From: UBA4823 sp034436035 | GTDB lineage: Bacteria > Chloroflexota > Anaerolineae > Anaerolineales > UBA4823 | Direction of reading: 5' to 3' | Length of the DNA: 12,743 nt | NCBI GenBank assembly: GCA_034436035.1 | Contig: DAOTVW010000369.1 | Span: 1-12,743 of the forward strand | In this document: positions 1-6,779 of the stretch, in pieces | How positions within the stretch are numbered: the first letter of the stretch is position 1 | How the letters are laid out: each line of letters starts with the position of its first letter | Notes under the pieces: model-generated | Database searches by the model: none | What the model was told of the DNA's origin: nothing | Seen by the model: only the letters and a program-made list of their open reading frames with translations | Made by a program: the position numbers and the translations under genes

Positions 1-92
1 TTTCCACAATTTCGGATATCGATAAGTGGCAACCTAAACCCAACTATATATTTAAAGATTTGCAAGAATTGATTGATAAACTTGAATCCTAA
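1..92 (+). CDS. C-terminal fragment of an unidentified protein (5' end outside window)
   Basis: An open frame enters from the left edge (first full codon at 3) and runs 29 codons to a TAA at 90-92, one base before the rlmN ATG at 94. The visible residues form a hydrophilic tail ending in KDLQELIDKLES, which looks like a short amphipathic helix. The tight junction with rlmN suggests one transcript and translational coupling. I do not recognise the protein from this fragment. The frame is judged coding because it stays open to the left edge and ends exactly where rlmN starts. Confidence 0.6.
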   Translation, partial: STISDIDKWQPKPNYIFKDLQELIDKLES

Positions 93-93
93 T

Positions 94-1140
94 ATGATTA
101 ATAAAAAGCTAATTTACGATCTTTCCAGAGAAGAATTGACGGAATTCTTCCAGGATTGGCATGAGCCATCCTATCGAATTACGCAATTATGGGAAGGGCT
201 TTATCAGCATCTTTGGAATGACATCCAGGAATTTACTGTATTTCCAAAATCATTACGAACCCGTCTCGCTGAAGAATTTACTTTCCTTGCAATCGAACCA
301 ATTAAAACCATCTATTCAAGCGATGGCGAAACGCAAAAAACACTTTTTTATACTCGATCAGGTAATCCTTTGGAAACGGTCTTGATGCAATATAAAGACC
401 GAAATACATTATGTATTTCAAGCCAGTCTGGATGCGGGATGGGTTGTCGCTTTTGCGCTACGGGTCAAATGGGTTTTAAGGCAAATTTGTCCAGCGGAGA
501 AATTGTCGCACAAGTTATTTACTTCAGCCGTATTCTCATGCAAAACGGGAAAAAATTAACCAATATCGTCATCATGGGCATGGGGGAACCGATGCATAAT
601 TTTGAGAATACGATAACAGCGGTGGATCGTCTTAATGATCCCCAAGGTTTTAATTTCGGTGAACGGCGCTTCACATTATCCACAGTAGGCATCGTGCCGC
701 AAATTAGACGTTTTGCAGAGATGAAGCGGCAAATCAATTTAGCAGTTTCTTTACACGCCATTGAGGATGAATTGCGTTCAAAGCTTATGCCAATCAATCA
801 TAAATACCCCATCGCCGAATTACTGGCAGCCTGCCGAGATTATGTTCAGCTCACCCACCGACGAATAACGTTTGAGTGGGCGTTGATCCGTAATTTCAAT
901 GATAGTTTAGAACAAGCACGTCAATTAGCTCACTCGCTTAAAGGATTACTTTGTCATGTCAATCTGATCCCCCTGAATCCAACCCCAGCCTTTCCAGGGG
1001 AACCCCCAGACAAGGAACAAGTTACTCGATTTCAAAAAATCTTACTCGAAAACCAAATTCCTTGTACGGTTCGGTTGCGGCGAGGAATAGATATCCAAGC
1101 TGGTTGTGGACAACTCGCTTCGAAAAATCAATTTATATAG
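94..1140 (+). CDS. rlmN: Dual-specificity 23S rRNA (A2503-C2) / tRNA (A37-C2) methyltransferase RlmN
   Basis: A cytoplasmic radical-SAM enzyme that by family knowledge methylates C2 of A2503 in 23S rRNA and of A37 in some tRNAs. The 348-residue product has the family layout: an N-terminal helical domain (YDLSREEL near residue 8), then the radical-SAM barrel with the CxxxCxxC cluster motif at Cys114, Cys118 and Cys121. Cys107 sits seven residues before the cluster, at the place of E. coli Cys118. GMGEP follows mid-protein, and the C-terminal AGCGQL supplies Cys338, equivalent to the methyl-carrying E. coli Cys355. Both catalytic cysteines are therefore present, which separates RlmN from inactive relatives. 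I chose the ATG at 94 over an upstream in-frame TTG at 73 because homologues begin shortly before YDL and 94 abuts the preceding stop. There is no clear Shine-Dalgarno sequence, so coupling to the upstream gene is likely. Cfr was considered, but the chromosomal context and the GMGEP/AGCGQL pattern favour RlmN. Confidence 0.95.
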   Translation: MINKKLIYDLSREELTEFFQDWHEPSYRITQLWEGLYQHLWNDIQEFTVFPKSLRTRLAEEFTFLAIEPIKTIYSSDGETQKTLFYTRSGNPLETVLMQYKDRNTLCISSQSGCGMGCRFCATGQMGFKANLSSGEIVAQVIYFSRILMQNGKKLTNIVIMGMGEPMHNFENTITAVDRLNDPQGFNFGERRFTLSTVGIVPQIRRFAEMKRQINLAVSLHAIEDELRSKLMPINHKYPIAELLAACRDYVQLTHRRITFEWALIRNFNDSLEQARQLAHSLKGLLCHVNLIPLNPTPAFPGEPPDKEQVTRFQKILLENQIPCTVRLRRGIDIQAGCGQLASKNQFI

Positions 1141-1153
1141 AGGGGTTTTGTGC

Positions 1154-1159
1154 TAGAAT
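1154..1159 (+). promoter_or_regulatory. Possible extended -10 promoter for the NIL-domain gene
   Basis: TAGAAT preceded by TGC gives an extended -10 (TGnTAGAAT), 42 bp upstream of the next ATG and just after the rlmN stop. No good -35 hexamer lies at 16-18 bp upstream (AT-rich sequence only). It could make the NIL-lipid kinase-phosphatase group a separate transcript. This is sequence pattern only. Confidence 0.35.
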
Positions 1160-1201
1160 GAATAGAGAGTAAAGTCTTGCAGCTTGTCTGGAGGATGATC
1201 T

Positions 1202-1429
1202 ATGACAAACCAAGTGGTTCGCTTAAATTACCCATCTACCCTGTTACGGGTTCCAATTATCAATCAACTTATCAAACAATACGATCTCACAGTAAATATC
1301 ATGAGGGCTCAAATTGACAACGAAAAAGGTTGGATAGAGATTCAATTGGCTGGTAATATTCAAACTATTGAAGACGCTATTGAATGGCTCCGCCTGCAAG
1401 GCGTCAATGTGGAATTTATCAAAGATTAA
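1202..1429 (+). CDS. Stand-alone NIL-domain protein
   Basis: A 75-residue protein matching the NIL domain, the small ferredoxin-like ligand-sensing fold known from the C-terminus of MetN-type methionine ABC transporter ATPases and from some ferredoxins. The typical elements are an opening strand ending in PIINQLIKQYDLTVNI, a strand with GWIEIQLAG, and a closing helix-strand with IEDAIEWLRLQGVNVEFI. There is no ATPase, no iron-sulphur CxxC motif and no membrane segment, so only the small domain is present and it is probably cytosolic. A good ribosome site (GGAGG about 9 bp before the ATG) fixes the start. The stop is one base before the lipid kinase ATG. In transporters the domain binds a sulphur amino acid; whether this free form binds methionine, another ligand or a partner protein is unknown. 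Confidence 0.8.
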   Translation: MTNQVVRLNYPSTLLRVPIINQLIKQYDLTVNIMRAQIDNEKGWIEIQLAGNIQTIEDAIEWLRLQGVNVEFIKD

Positions 1430-1430
1430 T

Positions 1431-2345
1431 ATGACTGCCAAGGTAATTCTTAATCCCTATGCTAACCGCTGGCGAGCATTGAAACGACAGCCAGAGATGG
1501 AAAGCGCTTTGCAAAAAGCGAATATTCCTTACCAACTGGTTAAGACATCCATTCCAGGTGAAGGAGTAAGGCTTGCATATCAGGCTGTTCTGGATGGCTT
1601 TTCCCCAATCATTGCTGCTGGAGGAGATGGCAGCATAAGCGATGTCGTTAACGGCATCATGCAAGCCGTTCAAGAGAATAAAGTATCTCCTCCCCCATTA
1701 GGATTGATGCCACTAGGGTCCGCCAATGATTTGGTTGTCAATCTAAAACTACCATTGGATTTGGAGAATGCCTGCACCGTCATCGCTCAAAATCAAACAC
1801 AATGGATAGATTTAGGAATTGTTAACGGACGCTATTTTGATAACAATTCTGCCATCGGACTGGAACCATCCATTACTCTCATCCAACAACAAATCTCATA
1901 TCCAAGAGGTACATTGCGTTACCTTTTAGCAACGCTAATAGGAGTCATGAAAAAGCCATCCTGGCAAGTGGAGTTAGAATGGGAAAATGGGCATTATGCG
2001 GGGCTTGTTTCTCTCGTTACGGTAGGTAATTGCGCAGTTACCGGAGGTTTATTCTATATGACTCCGCATGCAAATCCGTTTGACGGAATGTTAACCTTCG
2101 TCTATGGATATATACCGACACGGCGGCAAATTTTTCAAATTTTGCCCAAAACCATGAAACCAGAGCAGGGTAGTTACGTGGAACATCCCAGCATCCATGA
2201 AATCCATAGTCGTTGGTTAAAGATCCACGCATACCAACCCACTCCACTCCATGCCGATGGGGAAATTCAAAGTAAAGCTATCCAACAGATTGAATATCAG
2301 GTCAGTCCTCATAGTTTACCGATTCTCATGCCGCTCCGTAGTTGA
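1431..2345 (+). CDS. Diacylglycerol kinase / YegS-type lipid kinase family protein
   Basis: A 304-residue protein of the DAGK catalytic (PF00781-type) family, which phosphorylates diacylglycerol or related lipids at the inner membrane face, usually to recycle lipid into phosphatidic acid. The sequence opens with the family strand KVILNPYAN, has the nucleotide-binding GGDGS at residues 64-68 followed by SDVVNGIM, then LGLMPLGSAND at 91-100 (the usual GTGNDF element, here GSANDL), and ends with the DGE triad at 276-278. There are no transmembrane helices, as expected for the soluble YegS/DgkB type. I start it at ATG 1431, one base after the NIL stop, rather than at an upstream in-frame ATG at 1368 inside the NIL gene, because KVILNPYA normally lies at the very N-terminus. 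No Shine-Dalgarno sequence is seen, so coupling is probable. The exact lipid, and whether it could be a sphingoid or glycolipid kinase, cannot be read here. Confidence 0.85.
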   Translation: MTAKVILNPYANRWRALKRQPEMESALQKANIPYQLVKTSIPGEGVRLAYQAVLDGFSPIIAAGGDGSISDVVNGIMQAVQENKVSPPPLGLMPLGSANDLVVNLKLPLDLENACTVIAQNQTQWIDLGIVNGRYFDNNSAIGLEPSITLIQQQISYPRGTLRYLLATLIGVMKKPSWQVELEWENGHYAGLVSLVTVGNCAVTGGLFYMTPHANPFDGMLTFVYGYIPTRRQIFQILPKTMKPEQGSYVEHPSIHEIHSRWLKIHAYQPTPLHADGEIQSKAIQQIEYQVSPHSLPILMPLRS

Positions 2346-2360
2346 TTCCTATTCATTTAT

Positions 2361-3062
2361 ATGGAAGTTCAGATCGCTGTTTCTAAAGTCTCTAAATATG
2401 CAACCAGCGAGAGCGGTGATACTGTTGAAGTAGTTGAAAGACCGCATGGTGGAGTATCGGTTGTGTTAGCCGATGGACAAACTTCCGGGCGGGGTGCAAA
2501 AAGTGTTTCGAATCTGGTTGCTCGAAAAGTTATCTCTCTTCTAGCAGAGGGAGTACGGGATGGTGCTGCAGCTCGAGCAGCATCTGATTATCTCTATACG
2601 CATAAAAGCGGAAAGGTATCTTCCACATTAAATATTTGTTCCATTGATTTACTAACCCGTACCATTGTGATTGCCCGTAATAACCCTGCCCCGGTAATTA
2701 TTGCACAAAATGGCAACCTTCGCCCATTCGATGACGAAAGCAATCCCGTTGGTCTCTATCGAAACACACGCCCCAGAATAATCGAAATTGCATTAGAGGT
2801 TGGTGTGAGTGTATTCCTCTTTTCTGATGGATTGATTCATGCCGGATCCAGGTCTGGAATGAGCATGGATATACCGCAAGTGATACAAGGTTTATTAAAC
2901 CATCATAATTATACAACTCAGAACCTGGCTGATAATCTGCTGAATCAGGCAATTGAACTAGATCAAGGACGACCTTGCGATGACATTAGCGTTGTAGTAG
3001 TTCAGGTGTTAAGCCTTCAAGGGGATCAAACGAGGCGGATGCTGGTACGGTTACCCATTTAA
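2361..3062 (+). CDS. SpoIIE/PP2C-type serine phosphatase, catalytic domain only
   Basis: A 233-residue protein made almost entirely of a PP2C-like SpoIIE domain, a metal-dependent Ser/Thr phosphatase of the kind that acts on anti-anti-sigma factors and similar targets. The metal-binding acidic residues are visible: VLADGQTSGRG (Asp38) near the start, FLFSDGL (Asp156), and RPCDDISVVVV (Asp207, Asp208) at the end. NNPAPVI at 108-113 and NPVGLY at 128-133 are further family signatures. There is no sensor (PAS, GAF, HAMP, CHASE or receiver) domain and no membrane segment, so input must come from a partner. ATG 2361 follows the lipid kinase stop by 15 bp without a clear Shine-Dalgarno sequence. 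No STAS-domain or anti-sigma kinase gene is in the window, so the substrate is unknown. Confidence 0.85.
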   Translation: MEVQIAVSKVSKYATSESGDTVEVVERPHGGVSVVLADGQTSGRGAKSVSNLVARKVISLLAEGVRDGAAARAASDYLYTHKSGKVSSTLNICSIDLLTRTIVIARNNPAPVIIAQNGNLRPFDDESNPVGLYRNTRPRIIEIALEVGVSVFLFSDGLIHAGSRSGMSMDIPQVIQGLLNHHNYTTQNLADNLLNQAIELDQGRPCDDISVVVVQVLSLQGDQTRRMLVRLPI

Positions 3063-3068
3063 TTCCGT

Positions 3069-3440
3069 ATGTCTGCACAAAAATTGATCGTTGGCGTGGT
3101 TGGCGCTTGTGGGTCTGGTAAAACTTCCTTATGTAAAAACGTACACGGGGATGCTTTTGAGTTACGTCACATTGCACAAGAGCATTCGTACGTCAAAGAC
3201 ATGTGGAAACGAATTACCAATCCGAAATTCTTGATTTACCTGGATGTTACTTATGAAAACACCATCAAACGAAAACGTTTGAACTGGACACGCGCCGAAT
3301 TTGATGAGCAATTACACCGGCTGGAACATGCCCGTCAGAATGCCGATTTGGTTATTGATACAAATGGAATGACGGAAGCCCAAGTTGCTCAAAAAGTCTT
3401 GGAATTTATTCACCAAAAAATTAATACCTCTCCTCCTTGA
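3069..3440 (+). CDS. Small P-loop NTPase, possible nucleotide or small-molecule kinase fold
   Basis: A 123-residue protein with a clear Walker A motif, GACGSGKT at residues 12-19, at the end of a first beta-strand (KLIVGVVG). A second hydrophobic strand, KFLIYLDVT, follows around residues 53-61, and a basic, helical stretch with RKRLNW resembles the lid of small kinases. NADLVIDT near residue 92 resembles the last core strand of adenylate-kinase-like and shikimate/gluconate-kinase-like proteins. It is shorter than most of those kinases (about 160-200 residues), and I see no substrate signature that would name one. ATG 3069 lies 6 bp after the phosphatase stop and has no Shine-Dalgarno sequence, so it is probably cotranslated with it. 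A partner or regulator of the phosphatase is possible, but that is inference from adjacency. Confidence 0.7.
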   Translation: MSAQKLIVGVVGACGSGKTSLCKNVHGDAFELRHIAQEHSYVKDMWKRITNPKFLIYLDVTYENTIKRKRLNWTRAEFDEQLHRLEHARQNADLVIDTNGMTEAQVAQKVLEFIHQKINTSPP

Positions 3441-3451
3441 TAAAAATGGTG

Positions 3452-3457
3452 TATAAT
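3452..3457 (+). promoter_or_regulatory. Consensus -10 box (TATAAT) for secDF
   Basis: A perfect TATAAT lies 76 bp before the secD ATG, just after the stop of the P-loop gene. No recognisable -35 hexamer sits at 16-18 bp; a TTGATA at 3437-3442 is only 9 bp away and cannot serve. The predicted transcript would begin near 3464, exactly at the first base of the leader hairpin. This suggests secDF has its own start independent of the upstream genes. Confidence 0.5.
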
Positions 3458-3463
3458 CCCCGT

Positions 3464-3505
3464 GCTAGCCCGCCACTGGTGCAACAACACCAGAATTTGG
3501 CTGGC
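3464..3505 (+). promoter_or_regulatory. Structured 5' leader hairpin of secDF mRNA
   Basis: Two nested inverted repeats stack into one hairpin. The outer stem is GCTAGCC (3464-3470) with GGCTGGC (3499-3505), 7 pairs with one G-U. The inner stem is CTGGTG (3476-3481) with CACCAG (3488-3493), 6 perfect pairs closing a CAACAA loop. The two stems are separated by a symmetric 5x5 internal loop. No T-run follows, so it is not a terminator. The hairpin ends 14 nt before the GGAGG (3520-3524) of secD, leaving the ribosome site free. It could protect the 5' end or bind a regulator; I know of no named motif that it matches. Confidence 0.5.
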
Positions 3506-3533
3506 ATTTGTTTGAATCTGGAGGTCCTTATTT

Positions 3534-4898
3534 ATGACCAAAAATACGACGTTAATGCTTGTCGCAATTTTAGCCATACTGATTGTATCGATTTACTTGG
3601 TGTTACCCAGCACCACGTCCATTTTTGGACATAGTGTCACGACAAAATTGGGATTAGATTTAGTCGGGGGGCAACAAATCTTATTGGAAGTGGATGTTCC
3701 AGAGGGAGTTGTCCCAGACAAAGCCCAGTTGGAAAAAGCCAGCCAAATCGTAGAGAGCCGTGTCAATGGATTAGGTGTTGCCGAAGCTACCGTCCAGATC
3801 GCCGGTAATAAATATATCAATGTCGAATTACCGGGTCTAAAGGATACCAAGGATAGTATTAACACCATCAAACAAACCGGCGTCCTGGAATTCGTCGACA
3901 TGTCCAATATCCCCGAAGAACAGGCGTACGCATTGATTGATAAGGAGATTAAGACGGACTTAAATCAATCTCCTGTCACTTCTTCTCCCACATCCACCAT
4001 AACTTCCACACAAACGATCACCGATACGGTATTTCATACAGTAATGACTGGTGCAATGCTGGATAGTGTGGAAACCAGCACTGACAGATTGGGAAAACCT
4101 GTGGTTGGATTTAAGCTAACCTCGGAAGGATCAAAAATCTTTGCTGATTTTACCCGTACTCATCAGGGTAAAATCTTAGCCATTGTACTGGATAAGAAAG
4201 TCATTTCCACTCCAAGGATTCAAGAGCCAATCGAGAATGGTCAAGGAATTATTGAAGGCAATTTCACCTTAGATAAGGCGAACGCTTTGACAGTGCAACT
4301 TCGTTATGGTTCTCTGCCCGTCCCCCTAAAAATTTCTGAAACCCGCGCCATAGGTCCAACGCTGGGGGAAGATTCGCTAAAGAAAAGCCTTGTAGCTGGG
4401 GCAATTGGTTTCACTATTGTGGTTTTATTCATGATCCTCTACTATCGTTTACCCGGTATTGTCGCTATTTCAGCAATCTTAACCTACGGGGTAATCACAT
4501 TTGCAATTTACCGCTTCATCCCGGTAACCCTGACCCTACCAGGTGTGGCGGGTTTCTTATTGAGCACTGGCTCTGCACTGGATGCGAATATCTTAATTTT
4601 CGAACGATTTAAAGAAGAATTACGCAATGGCAGAAAAATAGGTCAGGCTGTAGAAATTGGATTAAAGCGAGCTTGGCCCTCTATACGAGACTCAAACATC
4701 GCTACCATCATTACCAGTATCATCCTTTTTTGGTTTGGTAGTACATTTGGCGCCACAATCGTAAAAGGTTTTTCCCTGACTTTGATGCTCGGTGTTTTCG
4801 TCAGCCTTTTCTCTGCTATGGTTGTGACCCGCACATTCTTAACCATTGTTCTAAACTACTTCCAACCCACCAATTATTCCAAGTGGTTTGGACTTTAA
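3534..4898 (+). CDS. secD: Protein translocase subunit SecD
   Basis: The SecD half of the SecDF membrane complex, which uses the proton gradient to pull exported chains through SecYEG. The 454-residue product starts with one transmembrane helix (about 6-25), followed by the motif LGLDLVGGQQILLEV (39-53) and the external P1 head region up to about 280. IQEPIENGQGIIEGNFT falls at 229-245. Five further membrane helices run from about 285 to 440. The conserved GFLLSTGSALDANILIFERFKEEL region gives Asp350 of the DAN motif, equivalent to the E. coli proton-path Asp519. The head carries a Ser/Thr-rich stretch around 146-165, probably a flexible insert. Length is shorter than E. coli SecD (615) but in the range of compact SecDs. 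Start ATG 3534 has GGAGG 9 bp upstream. secF follows after 12 bp; yajC is not in the window. Confidence 0.95.
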   Translation: MTKNTTLMLVAILAILIVSIYLVLPSTTSIFGHSVTTKLGLDLVGGQQILLEVDVPEGVVPDKAQLEKASQIVESRVNGLGVAEATVQIAGNKYINVELPGLKDTKDSINTIKQTGVLEFVDMSNIPEEQAYALIDKEIKTDLNQSPVTSSPTSTITSTQTITDTVFHTVMTGAMLDSVETSTDRLGKPVVGFKLTSEGSKIFADFTRTHQGKILAIVLDKKVISTPRIQEPIENGQGIIEGNFTLDKANALTVQLRYGSLPVPLKISETRAIGPTLGEDSLKKSLVAGAIGFTIVVLFMILYYRLPGIVAISAILTYGVITFAIYRFIPVTLTLPGVAGFLLSTGSALDANILIFERFKEELRNGRKIGQAVEIGLKRAWPSIRDSNIATIITSIILFWFGSTFGATIVKGFSLTLMLGVFVSLFSAMVVTRTFLTIVLNYFQPTNYSKWFGL

Positions 4899-4910
4899 TA
4901 AGGTGAGATT

Positions 4911-5837
4911 ATGATCAATATACTTGGAAAACGTTATTACTTCTTTCTCTTTTCGCTGGCTTTAATTCTGCCTGGCTTAATCATTATCGCGATATGGAAA
5001 TTGCCCTTAGCGATTGACTTCACCGGTGGTTCCTATCTTGAAGTAAAATTTGATCACCGCCAACCGCCACCCCCTGCTGAAGTTGTGCTTCTTTATGAAA
5101 GTCTGGGGATAAAAGACGTGCAAGTTACAACTACAGATCAAGGTTCGGTGATCGCAAAATCGAGTTTCCTGGACTCCACCACTCAAACCAAAATAATCCA
5201 AGGAATGGAACAAAAATTTGGCGATACGGTGACCATCCAACGGTTTGATAGCGTCGGACCAGTAATCGGACAGCAAGTAACACAACGAGCTGCGATTGCG
5301 CTCATCATTGCAGCAATTGGTGTGGTTCTGTATATCCTGTTCTCGTTCCGAGGTGTGGAACATGCCTTGCGTTATGGACTTTGTGCCATTATCGCTGAGC
5401 TACACGATATCTTGGTTGTTGTAAGCGTTGTGGCGATAGGGGCAAAATTTTTCCATTGGCAAGTCGACTCCCTCACCCTGACTGCCTTATTGACCGTAAT
5501 CGGTTTTTCGGTTCAAGATACTATTGTGGTTTTCGATAGAATTCGGGAAAATTCACCTATTCTCAAACGATTGCCATTCGAGACACTGGTTAACCACTCC
5601 ATTGTTCAAACCTTACAACGGTCTATCAATACCCAACTGATGACGGTTGAATTTTTGCTATTAGCGATGGCGTTATTTGGCGGAATTACCTTACGAGAAT
5701 TTTCAATTATCCTGTTAGTAGGTTTATTCATGGGAACCTATTCCTCCATATTTATCGCCGCGCCGATCTTAGTTGTGTGGGAAAATCGAGAGTGGCGCAA
5801 TTGGTTCAAACCACGTTCAAAACAAGCAACTGCTTGA
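4911..5837 (+). CDS. secF: Protein translocase subunit SecF
   Basis: Partner of SecD in the inner-membrane SecDF export complex. The 308-residue protein has a first membrane helix (about 8-29), the family motif LAIDFTGGSYLEV (33-45), a short extracytoplasmic P4 domain (about 46-120), and five helices from about 125 to 292. Signature elements are AELHDI (162-167), GFSVQDTIVVFDRIREN (198-214) and the final GLFMGTYSSIF. Two positions differ from the usual motifs: QDT replaces the common NDT/NDS, and RSINTQ replaces the usual RTxxTS. Both are conservative enough for a working protein. AGGTGAG shortly before ATG 4911 is the ribosome site. The 12-bp gap to secD and the strong terminator after the stop mark a two-gene operon. 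Confidence 0.95.
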   Translation: MINILGKRYYFFLFSLALILPGLIIIAIWKLPLAIDFTGGSYLEVKFDHRQPPPPAEVVLLYESLGIKDVQVTTTDQGSVIAKSSFLDSTTQTKIIQGMEQKFGDTVTIQRFDSVGPVIGQQVTQRAAIALIIAAIGVVLYILFSFRGVEHALRYGLCAIIAELHDILVVVSVVAIGAKFFHWQVDSLTLTALLTVIGFSVQDTIVVFDRIRENSPILKRLPFETLVNHSIVQTLQRSINTQLMTVEFLLLAMALFGGITLREFSIILLVGLFMGTYSSIFIAAPILVVWENREWRNWFKPRSKQATA

Positions 5838-5866
5838 TATAGATTTTTCTAATTGGATTAGTTTAC

Positions 5867-5899
5867 GTGGATGTATCATGTTGATGCATCCACTTTTTT
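5867..5899 (+). terminator. Intrinsic terminator after secF
   Basis: GTGGATGTATCA (5867-5878) pairs with TGATGCATCCAC (5882-5893), 12 pairs with one G-U, closing a TGT loop, and is followed by six T (5894-5899). It ends the secDF transcript. On the other strand it lies 10 bp past the prepilin peptidase stop, but without a T-run in that direction, so it would be a weaker stop for that gene. Confidence 0.9.
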
Positions 5900-5903
5900 A
5901 TCA

Positions 5904-6641
5904 TCATCTTGCTAAAAATAATAAAACCGCAGCACCAAGAACTAAAAATGGGCCATAGGGGATTGCATAATCGGGATGATATTTTTTTTGGAGCAACATC
6001 TTGATTATTAAAATGAAACTATAAATGCCTGCCGTCATCACACCAAGGAACAGCCCGACAATAATGCCAGGAAATCCTAGATACAACCCTAACACAGCCA
6101 TTAAATTCACATCACCAAAACCTAATGCTTCCGTCTCATTCGAAACAACACTACGGTTGCGGAATTTTAAAATGAGAATACCTAAATAATAAAGTCCTAA
6201 CATAATCAAGAACCCTACCATTCCCCCACTTAATGTCCGCCAAAGTCCATGATGATGAATTCCTATTACCAACCCAAGAATGATACCGATCAAAATCTCA
6301 ATGTATAAGATCGCGTGATATTCGATATCAATAACCATCACAACCCCAAAAAAGATCAAAGTGAAGAAACTTTCCAGTACGGATAACCGTTGGGGTGAAT
6401 TAGCTATCCAATAAGCTACGAGTATATATAGGAGATATACAATTATCATTCTCCAGCGTTTCCGCTGAAGGCACACTTTACATTCTGAAAGGGATAAATA
6501 TTCCCATAAGTTAAGCGAGTTACCACAACGATTACAATTTAGATGATAGGTTTTATTTTTAAACGGCAATGTATCTGCTAATATATTTACAATCGCACCA
6601 CTTAAGATTCCAATAAATAAAGGAAAAATCAGCTTCGTCAT
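5904..6641 (-). CDS. Prepilin peptidase (type 4 prepilin leader peptidase/N-methyltransferase, A24 family)
   Basis: An integral membrane aspartic protease that cleaves and, in full-length forms, N-methylates type IV pilin-like proteins. The 245-residue protein has a first helix (1-23) and a cytoplasmic loop with two CxxC pairs (Cys36/Cys39, Cys54/Cys57) typical of the methylating N-terminal domain. Seven further hydrophobic segments contain the two catalytic aspartates: Asp105 in VMVIDIEYH and Asp177 in GFGDVNL. IPYGPFL near residue 228 is another family signature. The gene stands alone: no pilin, pilus ATPase or secretion gene is next to it. The start (ATG at 6639-6641) has no Shine-Dalgarno sequence, and a TATAAT ends 6 nt upstream, so the mRNA may be leaderless. 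It could equally be called PilD/GspO/ComC; the partner system cannot be told from this window. Confidence 0.9.
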   Translation of the reverse strand: MTKLIFPLFIGILSGAIVNILADTLPFKNKTYHLNCNRCGNSLNLWEYLSLSECKVCLQRKRWRMIIVYLLYILVAYWIANSPQRLSVLESFFTLIFFGVVMVIDIEYHAILYIEILIGIILGLVIGIHHHGLWRTLSGGMVGFLIMLGLYYLGILILKFRNRSVVSNETEALGFGDVNLMAVLGLYLGFPGIIVGLFLGVMTAGIYSFILIIKMLLQKKYHPDYAIPYGPFLVLGAAVLLFLAR

Positions 6642-6647
6642 GTTATT

Positions 6648-6653
6648 ATTATA
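6648..6653 (-). promoter_or_regulatory. -10 box of the prepilin peptidase gene (leaderless start)
   Basis: On the minus strand a perfect TATAAT lies with only 6 nt between it and the ATG, placing the predicted first transcribed base on the start codon. No good -35 hexamer is visible at 16-18 bp. The lack of any purine-rich ribosome site before the ATG fits a leaderless message. Confidence 0.5.
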
Positions 6654-6715
6654 GTTGTAATCTATACCAAAACATCAAATTGTTGCCAATTCCATACCTA
6701 ACGGTTTGGTAAGGG

Positions 6716-6721
6716 TATAAT
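6716..6721 (+). promoter_or_regulatory. Possible -10 box for murA
   Basis: A perfect TATAAT sits 58 bp before the murA ATG in the 138-bp divergent gap shared with the prepilin peptidase gene. I see no good -35 at the normal distance (TTGCCA at 6683 is too far). It would give a leader of about 50 nt carrying the GGAGA ribosome site. Confidence 0.4.
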
Positions 6722-6779
6722 TCTTTTAGAAGTCGTTTTAGTACAAAATACGAGTTCAACATCAAAACGGAGATAATTA

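Noticed and set aside
1368..1430. Upstream ATG for the lipid kinase inside the NIL gene
   Set aside because: It adds 21 residues without family similarity, in a frame overlapping the NIL gene.
3437..3442. TTGATA as the -35 of the secDF promoter
   Set aside because: It is only 9 bp from the TATAAT, too close for sigma-70 recognition.
5773..5958. Short plus-strand open frame spanning the secF end
   Set aside because: It overlaps secF, the terminator and the prepilin peptidase gene, and has no coding signature.
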